Shown here: positions 26,145 to 35,811 of the stretch, in pieces
How positions within the stretch are numbered: the first letter of the stretch is position 1
How the letters are laid out: the number at the start of each line of letters is the position of its first letter
NCBI GenBank assembly: GCA_937870585.1
Contig: CALMZE010000033.1
Span: forward strand, 1-42,103
DNA: 42,103 nucleotides
DNA from: an uncultured Sphingomonadales bacterium
Lineage (GTDB): Bacteria; Pseudomonadota; Alphaproteobacteria; Sphingomonadales; Sphingomonadaceae
Reading direction: 5' to 3'
Notes under the pieces: generated by a model
Databases searched by the model: none
What the model saw: only the letters and a program-made list of their open reading frames with translations
Told to the model about the DNA's origin: nothing
Position numbers and translations under genes: made by a program

Positions 26145-26236
26145 TCCTTGCCAAGCCCGCGTGGCTGCGGCATAGGCTGGCATCCCTTTCCTCCCCGGAA
26201 AACCGTCTGATCCAACCGACTGACCAAGGGGTAATC

Positions 26237-28474
26237 ATGTCCGCTTATACCAATCGCGCCGGCCTTCAGGTTTCGGGCGTCCTTGCCGATTTCATCGAAT
26301 CGCGCGCGCTGCCCGGAACGGGCCTGTCTGCCGACGCGATCTGGGCGGGGCTTGCGGGCCTGCTGGAGCGGTTCGTGCCGGTCAACCGCGCCCTGCTCGC
26401 CAAGCGTGATGGGCTCCAGACGCAGCTTGATGCGTGGCACAAGGCCAATCCCGGCCCGGTGGCGGATATGGCGGCCTATCAGGCGTTCCTGACCGAAATC
26501 GGCTATCTCGTCCCCGAACCCGCGCCCTTCACCATCGGCACGCAGAATGTCGACGCGGAAATCGCGCAGATGGCCGGGCCGCAACTGGTAGTCCCCTCGC
26601 TCAATGACCGCTTCGTGCTCAATGCCGCCAATGCGCGCAGGGGCAGCCTGTATGACGCGCTCTATGGCACCGATGTGCTCGACGCGCCCGCTGCGCGACC
26701 CGGCGGCTATGATGCGGATCGTGGCGCGGCGGTGATCGCCTATGCCCGCGCCTTCCTGAACGAGTCGATTCCAGGCTGGGAGCAAGCGCTGGCGGGTGCG
26801 GATCATCCCGCCCTCGTCTCACGCAAGGATGGCGGCCTGTTGTTCGCCCATAACGGCCTGCACATCGAAATCATGGTCGATCCGAACCATCCCGTTGGCA
26901 AGACTGATCCGCTCGGCATTGCCGATGTGGTGCTGGAGGCTGCGCTGACGACGATCATCGACATGGAAGATTCGGTCGCAGCGGTCGATGCGGAAGACAA
27001 GGTGGCCGCCTATAGCAACTGGCTGGGCCTCAACCGGGGCGATCTGACGGCCAGTTTCGACAAGGGCGGCAAGACCATGACCCGCGCGTTGGAGGCGGAC
27101 CGCGTTTACCCCGCACCCGTTCGCCCTGAGCTTGTCGAAGGGCTGCCTTTCCTTGATGCCACGACCTCGGAAAAAGACAGTGCTTCGACAAGCTCAGCAC
27201 GAACGGAATTGGTTTTGCATGGCCGCAGCTTGCTCTTTGTCCGCAACGTCGGCCATCTGATGACCAACCCGGCGGTGCTGCTGGCGGATGGTTCCGAAGC
27301 GCCTGAGGGGATTCTGGACGCGCTCTTCACCTCGCTCTGCGCGCTGCATGACCTGAAAGGCCTTGGCAAGCTCCGCAACAGCCGCACCGGCAGCATCTAT
27401 ATCGTCAAGCCCAAGCAGCACGGGCCGGAGGAATGCGCCTTCACCAATGATCTGTTCGACGCCGTTGAGGATGTGCTCGGCCTCGCCCGCCACACGATCA
27501 AGGTGGGCGTGATGGACGAAGAACGCCGCACATCCGCCAATTTGGCCGCGTGCATCCATGCCGTCAAAGATCGCATCGTCTTCATCAACACCGGCTTCCT
27601 TGATCGCACCGGGGATGAGATGCACAGCGCGATGCAAGCCGGGCCGATGATCCGCAAGGCAGACATGAAGGCCTCCAGCTGGATTGCGGCTTATGAAGCC
27701 CGCAACGTCCAGATCGGTCTGGCCTGCGGGCTTTCGGGCAAGGCACAGATCGGCAAGGGCATGTGGGCCGCGCCAGATATGATGCGCGACATGATGGCGC
27801 AGAAGATCGGTCACCCCAAATCCGGCGCGAACACCGCCTGGGTGCCCTCCCCCACGGCTGCGACCCTCCACGCCATGCATTATCACAAGGTTGATGTGTT
27901 TGGCGTGCAGGCGGAGATGTCCCAAACACCGTTCGTCCTGAGCCTGTCGAAGGACTGCCCTTCTGGCAACACAGAGGACGAAAAGGCAGCGCTTCGACAA
28001 GCTCAGCGCGAACGGGAAGAGAGCCTGTACAATCTCCTCACCATTCCCGCCGCCCCGCGCGGGCATAACTGGTCTGACGCAGAGGTGCGCGAAGAGCTGG
28101 AGAATAACGCGCAGGGCATTCTCGGCTATGTCGTGCGCTGGATCGATCAGGGCATTGGCTGCTCCAAAGTGCCAGACATTCATGACGTCGGCCTGATGGA
28201 AGACCGCGCAACGCTGCGCATTTCGTCGCAACACATGGCCAACTGGCTGCTCCACGGCGTCTGCACACAGGACCAGATTGACGCGGCTTTTGTGAAGATG
28301 GCCGCAAAGGTGGATGCGCAGAATGCCAGCGACCCGCTGTATGAAAAGCTTGAAGGGAACAGCATCGCCCTCAAGGCCGCGCGCGCTCTGGTGTTTGAAG
28401 GCGTCAGCCAGCCGAGCGGCTATACCGAGCCCCTGCTCCACAAATTCCGTCAGGAAAAGAAGGCAGCGGGCTGA
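26237..28474 (+). CDS. glcB: Malate synthase G with two in-frame palindromic insertions
   Basis: Condenses glyoxylate with acetyl-CoA to malate in the glyoxylate route. 745 residues from ATG 26237, preceded by AAGGGG at 5 bases. Catalytic blocks are intact: Arg336 in LLFVRNVGH, Glu in VMDEERRTS, Asp in [11 protein letters not shown] and the catalytic Asp656 in [12 protein letters not shown]. Two stretches are foreign to the family: residues about 294-323, beginning VRPELVEG, and about 565-593, beginning PFVLSLSKD. Each is a translated copy of a genomic palindromic repeat (90 and 87 bp). Without them the protein would be about 686 residues, close to a normal alphaproteobacterial MSG. Both insertions lie before catalytic segments, in positions expected to be surface loops. 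No isocitrate lyase gene is in the window. Confidence 0.96.
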   Translation: MSAYTNRAGLQVSGVLADFIESRALPGTGLSADAIWAGLAGLLERFVPVNRALLAKRDGLQTQLDAWHKANPGPVADMAAYQAFLTEIGYLVPEPAPFTIGTQNVDAEIAQMAGPQLVVPSLNDRFVLNAANARRGSLYDALYGTDVLDAPAARPGGYDADRGAAVIAYARAFLNESIPGWEQALAGADHPALVSRKDGGLLFAHNGLHIEIMVDPNHPVGKTDPLGIADVVLEAALTTIIDMEDSVAAVDAEDKVAAYSNWLGLNRGDLTASFDKGGKTMTRALEADRVYPAPVRPELVEGLPFLDATTSEKDSASTSSARTELVLHGRSLLFVRNVGHLMTNPAVLLADGSEAPEGILDALFTSLCALHDLKGLGKLRNSRTGSIYIVKPKQHGPEECAFTNDLFDAVEDVLGLARHTIKVGVMDEERRTSANLAACIHAVKDRIVFINTGFLDRTGDEMHSAMQAGPMIRKADMKASSWIAAYEARNVQIGLACGLSGKAQIGKGMWAAPDMMRDMMAQKIGHPKSGANTAWVPSPTAATLHAMHYHKVDVFGVQAEMSQTPFVLSLSKDCPSGNTEDEKAALRQAQREREESLYNLLTIPAAPRGHNWSDAEVREELENNAQGILGYVVRWIDQGIGCSKVPDIHDVGLMEDRATLRISSQHMANWLLHGVCTQDQIDAAFVKMAAKVDAQNASDPLYEKLEGNSIALKAARALVFEGVSQPSGYTEPLLHKFRQEKKAAG
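27117..27206. repeat. CTGAGCTTGTCGAAG palindromic repeat inserted in glcB (copy A)
   Basis: 90 bp = exactly 30 codons. The left arm 27117-27141 and right arm 27182-27206 match as reverse complements at 22 of 25 positions. Read in glcB it yields VRPELVEG at one end and STSSART at the other, with no stop. Confidence 0.93.
27929..28015. repeat. CTGAGCCTGTCGAAG palindromic repeat inserted in glcB (copy B)
   Basis: 87 bp = exactly 29 codons. Arms 27929-27953 and 27991-28015 pair at 21 of 25 positions. It is the same element as copy A but shifted one base in the reading frame, so it reads PFVLSLSKD and [10 protein letters not shown]. Confidence 0.93.
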
Positions 28475-28506
28475 CAAGCGCACCCGGCAGGCGTATCGCG
28501 CGCGGT

Positions 28507-29316
28507 ATGATCACCGTTGCCGCGCTCTATTGCTTCGCCCCGTTTGACGATCCAGCAGCGCTCAAGCCGCCCTTGCTCGCTCTGTGCGCAGACCACGGCA
28601 TCAGGGGCACGCTGCTGCTCGCCACCGAAGGCGTAAACGGCACGATTGCGGGGAGCGCCGAGGGGCTCGCGGCGGTGATCGCGCATATCCGCGATCTGCC
28701 GGGCTGCGCAGAGCTCGACGTCAAATATGCTCAGGCCTCTGCCATGCCGTTCCAGCGGATGAAGGTGCGGCTGAAAAAGGAAATCGTGACGCTGAAGGTG
28801 TCCGGCGTCGATCCCGCGCGCGATGTGGGCCGCTATGTTGCGCCTGAAGACTGGAACGCGCTGATTTCAGACCCGGACACGATCCTGATCGACACGCGCA
28901 ATGATTATGAAGTCGCCATCGGCACTTTCCGGGGCGCCATCGATCCCAAAACGCACAGCTTTGGCGAATTTCCAGCATGGTTCCGCGCCAACCGCGATCA
29001 ATGGGGGCCAAATCCCAAGGTCGCCATGTTCTGCACTGGCGGCATTCGTTGCGAGAAATCCACAGCGTTCCTGCGCGCCGAAGGGATTGAGGATGTGGCC
29101 CATTTGAAGGGCGGAATCCTCAATTATCTGGAAAAAATCCCCGCCTCAGAAAGCCTGTGGGATGGCGAATGCTTTGTGTTTGATGAGCGCGTGGCGGTGG
29201 GCCATGGCGTCACCGAAGGCAGCCATGCGATGTGCGCCGCGTGCGGATGGCCGGTCGTGCGCGACGCCTCATCCTGCGGCCATTGCAGCGCAGAGCTGGG
29301 CGTCAATCCAGTGTAA
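28507..29316 (+). CDS. trhO: tRNA uridine 34 hydroxylase TrhO (rhodanese domain)
   Basis: Oxygen-dependent hydroxylation of U34 in certain tRNAs, the step before 5-methoxy or carboxymethoxy modification. 269 residues. The N-terminal acylphosphatase-like domain has [16 protein letters not shown]. The rhodanese domain (about 115-215) has [10 protein letters not shown] and the catalytic Cys176 in [11 protein letters not shown]. The C terminus has four cysteines (CAACGW ... CGHC), a possible metal site. It starts 32 bases after glcB, so it may share a transcript. A perfect 29-bp inverted repeat follows. Confidence 0.93.
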   Translation: MITVAALYCFAPFDDPAALKPPLLALCADHGIRGTLLLATEGVNGTIAGSAEGLAAVIAHIRDLPGCAELDVKYAQASAMPFQRMKVRLKKEIVTLKVSGVDPARDVGRYVAPEDWNALISDPDTILIDTRNDYEVAIGTFRGAIDPKTHSFGEFPAWFRANRDQWGPNPKVAMFCTGGIRCEKSTAFLRAEGIEDVAHLKGGILNYLEKIPASESLWDGECFVFDERVAVGHGVTEGSHAMCAACGWPVVRDASSCGHCSAELGVNPV

Positions 29317-29335
29317 GGCGGGGGTTGGATAGAAT

Positions 29336-29407
29336 CGTCATTGCGAGCGAAGCGTGGCAATCCATGAGTCAAGCGCTCTGGATTGCCACGCTTCGCTCGC
29401 AATGACG
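29336..29407. repeat. Perfect 29-bp inverted repeat between convergent trhO and xth
   Basis: Arms 29336-29364 and 29379-29407 are exact reverse complements with a 14-base loop; the arm starts CGTCATTGCGAGCGAAGC. It lies between two convergent genes and could end both transcripts. The arm sequence is the widespread CATTGCGAGCG...CAATCC type of intergenic palindrome. Confidence 0.9.
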
Positions 29408-29429
29408 GCAATGAATCAGTGAAAAACCT

Positions 29430-30224
29430 TCACAGCCTAAAGCGCGTGATCAGCGGGATATGGTCTGACGGTTTTTCCCAGCTGCGCGCCGGTTCCAGCA
29501 CGCGGTGCGCGACAGCCGCTGCCGCCACGTCGGGTGAAGCCCACATATGGTCGAGCCGCCGCCCGCGATCGCCCACCGTCCAGTCCTTCGCGCGGTAGCT
29601 CCACCAGGTGTAGAGCCGCTGCGGCGCAGGGAAGAAGCGGCGGCCGAGATCGACCCAGTCATGGCTGGCCTGCAAGGCATTGAGCGTCTCCACCTCAATC
29701 GGCGTATGGCTCACCACGTCGAGCAGTTGCTTGTGGCTCCACACATCGGATTCGAGCGGTGCGATGTTGAAATCGCCCACCAGCAGCGTCGGCTCCTTGA
29801 GCGCGCCCGACCAGTCGATCATCCGGCCCAGAAAATCAAGCTTTTGCCCGAATTTGGGGTTCGCATCGCGGTCCGGAATGTCGCCGCCCGCCGGAATATA
29901 GACATTCTCCAGCCGCCAGCCATTGGGCAGCCGCACGCCCAGATGCCGCGCTTCGCCATTGGCCTGCCAGTCGTTGCGCTGATCCTCGATGAGCGGCAAT
30001 TTGCTGATGATGCACACACCGTGGTGCATCTTCTGACCGTTCATCACGATATGCTCATAACCCAGCTTGCGGAGTGCCGCGAGCGGGAAGACCGAATCCT
30101 CCGCCTTGGTTTCTTGCAAACACAGGATATCCGGCGCTTCTTCTGTCAGGAATTTCTCGACAATCGGCAGGCGAAACCGCACCGAATTGATATTCCAGGA
30201 GGCGACGGTCAGCGTGTTGGCCAT
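29430..30224 (-). CDS. xth: Exodeoxyribonuclease III
   Basis: AP endonuclease and 3'-5' exonuclease of base-excision repair. 264 residues, normal length. Signatures: WNINSVRFR at about 10-18, LCLQETKAED with the metal-binding Glu, GDFNIAPLESDV and the terminal SDHIPLI with the catalytic Asp-His. The start is 5 bases after the parB stop, so it is likely the last gene of the mnmG-rsmG-parA-parB run. Confidence 0.95.
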   Translation of the reverse strand: MANTLTVASWNINSVRFRLPIVEKFLTEEAPDILCLQETKAEDSVFPLAALRKLGYEHIVMNGQKMHHGVCIISKLPLIEDQRNDWQANGEARHLGVRLPNGWRLENVYIPAGGDIPDRDANPKFGQKLDFLGRMIDWSGALKEPTLLVGDFNIAPLESDVWSHKQLLDVVSHTPIEVETLNALQASHDWVDLGRRFFPAPQRLYTWWSYRAKDWTVGDRGRRLDHMWASPDVAAAAVAHRVLEPARSWEKPSDHIPLITRFRL

Positions 30225-30229
30225 GGCGG

Positions 30230-31150
30230 TCAGATCCGCTCGCCAGAGAGGCGCTGGCAGATCATGTCGAGCTGTTCGAGGCTCGAATATTGCAGCGTGA
30301 CCGAACCGACCTTGCCCTGATGCTTGATCTGGATCTTGAGGCCGATCAGTTCGGACAATTGCCGCTCCAGCGCTCGAATATCGGCTTCCGCCACAGATTC
30401 GCCGCGCACCCGGGGCGGCCCCTTGGCGGCCTTGGCCTTCACCAGCCGCTCGGTCTGGCGCACCGATAGCCCTTTGCTGAGCACCTGCTGGCCGTGGACC
30501 ACCGGTTCTGCCGAAGCGAGCAATGCGCGGGCATGGCCCATCGTCAGATCGCCCGCAGCCAGCCAGTCATGCACCGCTTTGGGCAGATTGTGCAGCCGCA
30601 TCAGATTGGCGATGTGGCTGCGCGATTTGCCGACGATCTTCGAGAGCCCCTCCTGCGAATAGCCATACTCATCGATCAGGCGGCGATAGCTTTCGCCCTC
30701 TTCCCACGCATTGAGCTGCTCACGCTGAACATTTTCGATAATGGCGAGCTCAAGCGCCGTCTTGTCGTCGAATTCCCGAACAATAACAGGGACTTGATGA
30801 ATGTTTGCAATCTGCGCGGCGCGCCAGCGGCGCTCACCCGCAATGATCTGGAGGCTGCCGGACACGTCGCGCACCACAATCGGCTGAAGCATCCCGCGTG
30901 ACACGATCGAGTCCGCCAGTTCACGCAACGGCGCTTCATCAAAGGTGCGGCGCGGCTGGTTGGGCATGGGGCGCAAGTGAGACACTGGCACCATCCGCAC
31001 TCCGGCAGGAACAGCCTCTCCCGAGGCGGAGGCCGAACCCGGCGTGGCAATAGCCACCGGCGGCGAATCCCCCAACAGAGCGGAAAGACCCCGCCCCAGC
31101 CCGGAAGGGCGTTTGCTGCGTGGGGCAATGGCGTCGGGCGTTTCGCTCAT
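30230..31150 (-). CDS. parB: Chromosome partitioning protein ParB
   Basis: CTP-dependent DNA clamp that loads at parS and spreads. 306 residues. The N terminus has GLGRGLSALLGD (17-28), the ParA-contact region. The CTP-binding box is GERRWRA (105-111) and ENVQRE (139-144). A helix-turn-helix with GLSKIVGKSRSHIANLMRL binds parS. The C-terminal dimer domain ends the protein. It is coupled to parA by an ATGA overlap. Its expected targets lie 0.8-3.3 kb away in rsmG-mnmG. Confidence 0.97.
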   Translation of the reverse strand: MSETPDAIAPRSKRPSGLGRGLSALLGDSPPVAIATPGSASASGEAVPAGVRMVPVSHLRPMPNQPRRTFDEAPLRELADSIVSRGMLQPIVVRDVSGSLQIIAGERRWRAAQIANIHQVPVIVREFDDKTALELAIIENVQREQLNAWEEGESYRRLIDEYGYSQEGLSKIVGKSRSHIANLMRLHNLPKAVHDWLAAGDLTMGHARALLASAEPVVHGQQVLSKGLSVRQTERLVKAKAAKGPPRVRGESVAEADIRALERQLSELIGLKIQIKHQGKVGSVTLQYSSLEQLDMICQRLSGERI

Positions 31151-31926
31151 GCGGCAATCCTCAGGGCAGGCAGGCGGCCAATCACTTCACGCGCCAACGC
31201 CATATAGGCTTCGGAGCCCGGACAACGATGATCATAGATCAAAGCCGGCAAGCCATGGCTCGGCGCTTCAGACAGGCGGACATTGCGCGGAATGACCGTC
31301 TCGAACACCGAGGCGCCCAGGCACGAGCGGACATCATCCGCCACCTGCTCAGTCAAGCGGTTGCGGCGATCATACATGGTGAGCGCGACGCCGAGGATCG
31401 AGAGCCCCGGATTGAAGCGTTCGCGAATCTGCTCATAGGTTTTGAGCAGCTGGCTCAACCCTTCAAGTGCGAAGAATTCGCATTGCAGAGGCACCAGCAG
31501 CGATTGTGCGGCCACCAGCGCGTTGATCGTCAGCAGGCCCAGCGAAGGCGGACAATCGATCAGGCACACATCCCATTGGTCGGTTGCACTGTCCAGCGCA
31601 CGCGTGAGGCGCTGCGCGCGTGCCTCCACTTCGACCAGCTGGATTTCCGCGCCCGAAAGGTCAACCGTCGCCGGAATGATCGAGAGACGCGGCACTTTGG
31701 TGGGGATCGCGCAATCCACAGCGCGCTCTTCGCCCATCAGCACATCATAGGTGGAGCGCACCCGATCCGACACAGGAATGCCAAGTCCCGTGGAGGCATT
31801 GCCCTGCGGATCGAGATCAATGATCAGAACGCGCCAGCCAATCGCGGCCATCGCCGTGCCCAGATTGATCGCGGTCGTCGTCTTGCCCACGCCGCCTTTC
31901 TGGTTTGCCACGGTGATTCGGATCAT
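31147..31926 (-). CDS. parA: Chromosome partitioning ATPase ParA
   Basis: 259 residues from ATG 31926 (MIRITVANQ); a longer reading to 32016 runs inside rsmG and is rejected. Deviant Walker A QKGGVGKTTT (9-18), DLDPQGNASTG and the CPPSLGLLTIN motif are present. It forms a nucleoid-bound gradient that moves ParB-parS. The start overlaps the rsmG stop and the stop overlaps parB, both as ATGA. Confidence 0.97.
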   Translation of the reverse strand: MIRITVANQKGGVGKTTTAINLGTAMAAIGWRVLIIDLDPQGNASTGLGIPVSDRVRSTYDVLMGEERAVDCAIPTKVPRLSIIPATVDLSGAEIQLVEVEARAQRLTRALDSATDQWDVCLIDCPPSLGLLTINALVAAQSLLVPLQCEFFALEGLSQLLKTYEQIRERFNPGLSILGVALTMYDRRNRLTEQVADDVRSCLGASVFETVIPRNVRLSEAPSHGLPALIYDHRCPGSEAYMALAREVIGRLPALRIAA

Positions 31927-32555
31927 GCTTTTCCTGTCCTGCGCACGCCGGTCGCCGTGATGATGGCGGATTCGGCATCGGTGATGCTCTGTTTCACGTG
32001 AAACACGCCTTGCCATGTTCCGCGCACCGATTCCAGTTCCGCGTGCGCTGATTTGCCCTTTGGCAGCACCCAGAGCGTTTTTTGTGTGGAAAAGCTGTGC
32101 GCCAATGCAAACAGCTTGGGCAAAGGCGCAAACGCCCGCGCCGTGATGACGTCCACCGGGTCCAGCGAGAGCCGCTCAACCTTGCAGCCATGCACCCGCG
32201 CCTGATCCAGACCCAGCGTCGCGCAGGCCCGTTCCAGAAACGCCACCCGCGCCTTGCGCTCCTCCACCAGATGCACCAGGCCGCCTGTGAGAATCGCGAG
32301 CACAATGCCGGGAAAACCAGGCCCTGATCCCAGATCGAGCCACGATCCCTTGCGCCCCTCTGCCAACCCCAGCAGTTGCGCAGAATCCAATATATGCCGC
32401 GCCCAGATGTGAGGGATGGTCGCAGCGCTCACCAGATTCTGCTGCTCATTCTCGGCCACAACCAGATCCACAAAGGCCGCCAAGCGCGCCTCTGTTTCAC
32501 GTGAAACAGAGAGCGTGGCGCGGAGCCAGTCGCGGGCCTCCTCTTCACTGATCAT
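31923..32555 (-). CDS. rsmG: 16S rRNA (guanine527-N7)-methyltransferase RsmG
   Basis: 210 residues; SAM motif [16 protein letters not shown] and the RsmG-type [11 protein letters not shown] stretch. Methylates G527 of 16S rRNA; loss confers low-level streptomycin resistance in other bacteria. The start overlaps mnmG and the stop overlaps parA. Two perfect parS palindromes lie inside the gene, near its 5' end (read as VSRETE) and 3' end (read as FHVKQS), so these codons are constrained by two functions. Confidence 0.95.
   Translation of the reverse strand: MISEEEARDWLRATLSVSRETEARLAAFVDLVVAENEQQNLVSAATIPHIWARHILDSAQLLGLAEGRKGSWLDLGSGPGFPGIVLAILTGGLVHLVEERKARVAFLERACATLGLDQARVHGCKVERLSLDPVDVITARAFAPLPKLFALAHSFSTQKTLWVLPKGKSAHAELESVRGTWQGVFHVKQSITDAESAIITATGVRRTGKA
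31990..32005. promoter_or_regulatory. parS site 1 (in rsmG, 3' part)
   Basis: TGTTTCACGTGAAACA, a perfect 16-bp palindrome matching the ParB-binding consensus of alphaproteobacteria. Confidence 0.93.
32493..32508. promoter_or_regulatory. parS site 2 (in rsmG, 5' part)
   Basis: TGTTTCACGTGAAACA, identical to site 1, 503 bp away. Confidence 0.93.
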
Positions 32556-34390
32556 GCCGCGCGCTTCTTCGCTTGCACCAGAATCGCTGCCAGCGCAGCA
32601 GGCGTAATCCCCCGGATGCGCGAGGCCGCCCCCAATGTTTCCGGTCGCGCCGCTTCGAGCCGCTCGACCATCTCGTTGGAAAGGCCAGCAATGGCGCGAT
32701 AGTCGAAATCAGTCGCCAGCGTGATGCCCTCATTGGCGCGCATCGCGCGAATCTCCGCCCCCTGCCGCGCGACATAGGGCGCATAGCGGGCATCTTCGAT
32801 GACTTCATCCACCAGCAAGGTCGGGTAAGGTCCCAGGTCCGGATCAAGCGCAATCAGCGCCGCGCGATCAAGCCCTGCGACGCGGATATGGTCGAACAGG
32901 CTGATGCGCTCATTGCCCCCAAGATCCCGAAGCGTCACACGGTTCAGCCGCTCCAGCAGCGCCATCCGCGCTTCCTCGCGCACCGCAAACCAGTCCGCAC
33001 GCGCAGGGCCAACGCAACCAATCTGCAGAGCGAGCGGTGTCAGCCGCGTCGCGGCATTGTCTGCCCGCAGCCGCAACCGATATTCAGCGCGCGCGGTTAG
33101 CATCCGGTAGGGCTCGGTGATCCCTTGCAACACCAGATCGTCGATCATCACGCCGATATAGGAGGACGCCCGGTCGAGCAGGACGGAAGGCTTGCCCAAA
33201 GCCAACGCGGCGGCATTGAGCCCGGCGACTAGCCCTTGTGCGGCCGCTTCCTCATAGCCGGTGGTGCCGTTGATCTGCCCTGCACAGAACAGCCCGCCGA
33301 CCGCGTCCAGTTCCAGCGTCGCCTTCAGCGCGCGCGGATCGATATGATCATATTCCACCGCATAGCCCGGCTGCGCCAGTTCCACGTGAAACAGCCCCGG
33401 CACCGTCCGCAAAAACTCCAGCTGCACATCGGCAGGCAGGGACGTGGAGACGCCATTGGGATAGACGAGCGGATCATCCAGCCCCTCCGGTTCCAGAAAG
33501 ATCTGGTGGCCATCCCGGTCGCCAAAGCGGTTCACCTTATCCTCGATCGACGGGCAATAACGTGGCCCCTGCCCTTCAATATCACCGCTGAACAGCGGCG
33601 AGCGATCCAGCGCCGCGCGGATCACATCATGCGTGGCGGTGTTGGTCCGGGTGATGGCGCACCAAAGCTGCGGGTTAGCGCGCGCAGGCGTGAGGTCGGA
33701 GAAGGTCCAGCCCTCTCCGTCCGATGGCTGCACATCCAGTTGCGCCCAATCAATCGTGCGCCCGTCGAGACGGGCGGGTGTCCCCGTCTTGAGCCGGCCG
33801 ATTGGCAGCCCGCGCGCACGCAGTTGATCGCCCAAAGCTTGTGCCGCCTCTTCGCCAACGCGCCCGCCGGTCATCCGCTCTTCGCCGCAGAACATCTTGC
33901 CGTTGAGGAAAGTGCCGGTGGCGAGCACGATGGCAGGGGCCGTCAGGCGCTGCCCATCGCCCAGCACCACGCCCGTCACCGCAGCGTTCCCCTCATCGAA
34001 CAGTAATGAAACCGCCTCGCCTTCGACAATCTCCAGCCCGGCCTGCGCGCCCAGCAGCTCATGCACCGCCGCCTTGAAGAGTTTGCGATCCGCCTGCACA
34101 CGCGGCCCGCGAACCGCAGCGCCTTTGGAGGCATTGAGCATCCGGTAATGGATCGCCGCCGCATCTGCCGCGCGCGCGATGATGCCGTCAAAAGCGTCGA
34201 CCTCCCGCACCAGATGGCCTTTGCCAAGCCCGCCAATCGCCGGGTTGCAGCTCATCGCGCCGATCATGGCGATGCGGAAGCTGACCAGCGCGGTCCGCGC
34301 GCCCATCCGCGCCGCCGCCGCCGCCGCCTCGCACCCGGCATGGCCGCCGCCAATCACGATCACATCAAGGGAGAGAGACGCCGCAATCAT
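32552..34390 (-). CDS. mnmG: tRNA uridine-5-carboxymethylaminomethyl synthesis enzyme MnmG
   Basis: FAD-dependent partner of MnmE in modifying U34 of tRNAs. 612 residues. FAD motif [19 protein letters not shown] near the N terminus; [46 protein letters not shown] and [13 protein letters not shown] are all family signatures. The C-terminal helical domain that contacts MnmE ends with [12 protein letters not shown]. It starts the overlapping run mnmG-rsmG-parA-parB. A degenerate parS lies within it. Confidence 0.97.
   Translation of the reverse strand: MIAASLSLDVIVIGGGHAGCEAAAAAARMGARTALVSFRIAMIGAMSCNPAIGGLGKGHLVREVDAFDGIIARAADAAAIHYRMLNASKGAAVRGPRVQADRKLFKAAVHELLGAQAGLEIVEGEAVSLLFDEGNAAVTGVVLGDGQRLTAPAIVLATGTFLNGKMFCGEERMTGGRVGEEAAQALGDQLRARGLPIGRLKTGTPARLDGRTIDWAQLDVQPSDGEGWTFSDLTPARANPQLWCAITRTNTATHDVIRAALDRSPLFSGDIEGQGPRYCPSIEDKVNRFGDRDGHQIFLEPEGLDDPLVYPNGVSTSLPADVQLEFLRTVPGLFHVELAQPGYAVEYDHIDPRALKATLELDAVGGLFCAGQINGTTGYEEAAAQGLVAGLNAAALALGKPSVLLDRASSYIGVMIDDLVLQGITEPYRMLTARAEYRLRLRADNAATRLTPLALQIGCVGPARADWFAVREEARMALLERLNRVTLRDLGGNERISLFDHIRVAGLDRAALIALDPDLGPYPTLLVDEVIEDARYAPYVARQGAEIRAMRANEGITLATDFDYRAIAGLSNEMVERLEAARPETLGAASRIRGITPAALAAILVQAKKRAA
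33378..33393. promoter_or_regulatory. Degenerate parS-like site 3 (in mnmG)
   Basis: AGTTCCACGTGAAACA: central GTTNCACGTGNAAC intact, but the two arms mix the TTC and TCC variants and the first base differs. Likely a weak ParB site. Confidence 0.55.
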
Positions 34391-34428
34391 ACCGCGCCGC
34401 TACGCGCGAAGCTGGATCAGGTCAAACC

Positions 34429-34444
34429 TGTTCCACGTGGAACA
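34429..34444. promoter_or_regulatory. parS site 4 (between mnmG and mnmE)
   Basis: TGTTCCACGTGGAACA, a perfect palindrome and the strongest known parS variant in many bacteria, in the 57-bp mnmE-mnmG gap. Confidence 0.95.
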
Positions 34445-34447
34445 TAG

Positions 34448-35716
34448 CTACTTCCCCACGCAGAATGTTCCGAACAGCGCGTCGAGCATATCCTCCACAC
34501 CAGCCCGGCCCGTCAGCCGGTCCAGCGCAGCGCGGGCGCGGCGGAGATGTTCGGCCGTCACAAGCAGGTCCGGCGCACTCACCGCTTCGGAGAGATCATC
34601 CGCCACTTCGGAGAGAATCGCGCGGTGGCGCGCATTGAGCGCGAGCGTGCCGGGCACGGGGAGCAAAGACCGCGCGCGATCCAGCAAAGCCGTGCGGAGT
34701 TCGCTCAGGCCCGCCCCGCTCTTCACCGAAACCGGAAGGCCGGGCCGCGCGGCATCCAGATCCGCCTTGGCCGCAATCAGCAGCGCACCGGGCGGAGCCT
34801 CTTCCGCCGCACCCAACCAGAGCACTATGTCCGCCTCGGCCACAGCATCTTCGGAACGCGCAATGCCGATGGCTTCCACCGCATCGGCCGCATCCTCGCG
34901 CAGGCCAGCCGTGTCGATCAGCAGCAGAGGCACGCCGTCGAGCATCACAGGCGCTTCAAGCCTGTCGCGCGTGGTTCCTGCAATCGGCGTGACAATAGCA
35001 GCCTCGCGTCCAGACAAGACGTTGAAAAGGCTGGACTTCCCAGCATTGGGCGGCCCGGCGAGCACAACACGCACGCCATCCTTCAGCCGTTCGGCAGGCG
35101 GTGCAGCCAGCATCGCGCGGCTTGCGTCGCGCAAAGCGGCCATTTGGCGGAGCGCGGGCGCGGCAACCCCCTCCCCCACATCATCTTCGTCTGACAGATC
35201 CAGCTCGGCCTCCACCAGTGCGGACGCATGAAGCAGCTCTGCCTGCCACCCCGCCACCTGCCGCCCCAGCCCGCCTTCGGTCAGAACGAGAGCGACGCGG
35301 CGCTGGCTTTCGGTTTCCGCAGACAGCAGATCGGCCAGCCCTTCGGCCTCCGCCAGATCGATGCGACCATGTTCAAACGCGCGCCGGGTAAACTCGCCCG
35401 CCTCCGCCATCCGCAATCCGGGGAGTGCACCAAGCGCAGCCAGCACCGCCGCCACCACAGCCCGCCCACCATGCAAATGAAATTCAGCCAGATCTTCCCC
35501 GGTCGCGGTCGCTGGCCCCGGAAACCAGAGCGCGAGTCCATCATCCAGGGGCGCACCGTCTTCATCGCGGAACCGGCAGAAGGGTGCGCGCCGCGACTCA
35601 GGCAAACGCCCCGCTAAGGCGCTCAGCGCTGCCCCCGCCTGCGGTCCGCTGACCCGCACCACGGCAATCCCGGCGGGCGGCAATCCGGACGACAAGGCGA
35701 AGATGGTATCGGTCAT
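34448..35716 (-). CDS. mnmE: tRNA modification GTPase MnmE
   Basis: 422 residues, a little shorter than E. coli (454). The N-terminal folate-binding domain begins MTDTIFALSSGLPPAGIAVV; HLHGGRAVVAAVL and AEAGEFTRRAF follow. The G domain has GPPNAGKSSLFN (P-loop), TTRDRLEA and DTAGLRE. The C terminus ends in CVGK, the CxGK box with the essential cysteine. It acts with MnmG on tRNA U34. In many alphaproteobacteria rho is the next gene upstream; here rho is 5.7 kb away. Confidence 0.96.
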   Translation of the reverse strand: MTDTIFALSSGLPPAGIAVVRVSGPQAGAALSALAGRLPESRRAPFCRFRDEDGAPLDDGLALWFPGPATATGEDLAEFHLHGGRAVVAAVLAALGALPGLRMAEAGEFTRRAFEHGRIDLAEAEGLADLLSAETESQRRVALVLTEGGLGRQVAGWQAELLHASALVEAELDLSDEDDVGEGVAAPALRQMAALRDASRAMLAAPPAERLKDGVRVVLAGPPNAGKSSLFNVLSGREAAIVTPIAGTTRDRLEAPVMLDGVPLLLIDTAGLREDAADAVEAIGIARSEDAVAEADIVLWLGAAEEAPPGALLIAAKADLDAARPGLPVSVKSGAGLSELRTALLDRARSLLPVPGTLALNARHRAILSEVADDLSEAVSAPDLLVTAEHLRRARAALDRLTGRAGVEDMLDALFGTFCVGK

Positions 35717-35732
35717 AAGATTTCAAGCTTGC

Positions 35733-35796
35733 CTTGGTGGCTTTGTGTCTTCGTGTGAGACCAAATTTCCTCACACCAAGACACGAAGACACCAAG
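35733..35796. repeat. Inverted repeat of CACCAAGACACGAAGACACC type (copy 3)
   Basis: Arms 35733-35759 and 35770-35796 pair at 24 of 27 positions; 10-base loop. It shares the TTGGTG...GTGTGAG motif with copies at 2553-2598 and 26045-26102. It lies between the mnmE start and the DUF6489-like stop, so it falls in the mnmE leader. Confidence 0.85.
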
Positions 35797-35811
35797 CAGA
35801 AGGACTGTGAC

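Noticed and set aside
27194..28483. Long open frame (429 codons) antisense to glcB
   Set aside because: High-GC shadow; no family motifs, and glcB is certain on the other strand.
31927..32016. Longer N terminus for ParA
   Set aside because: It lies within rsmG and precedes the standard [12 protein letters not shown] start, which overlaps the rsmG stop as ATGA.
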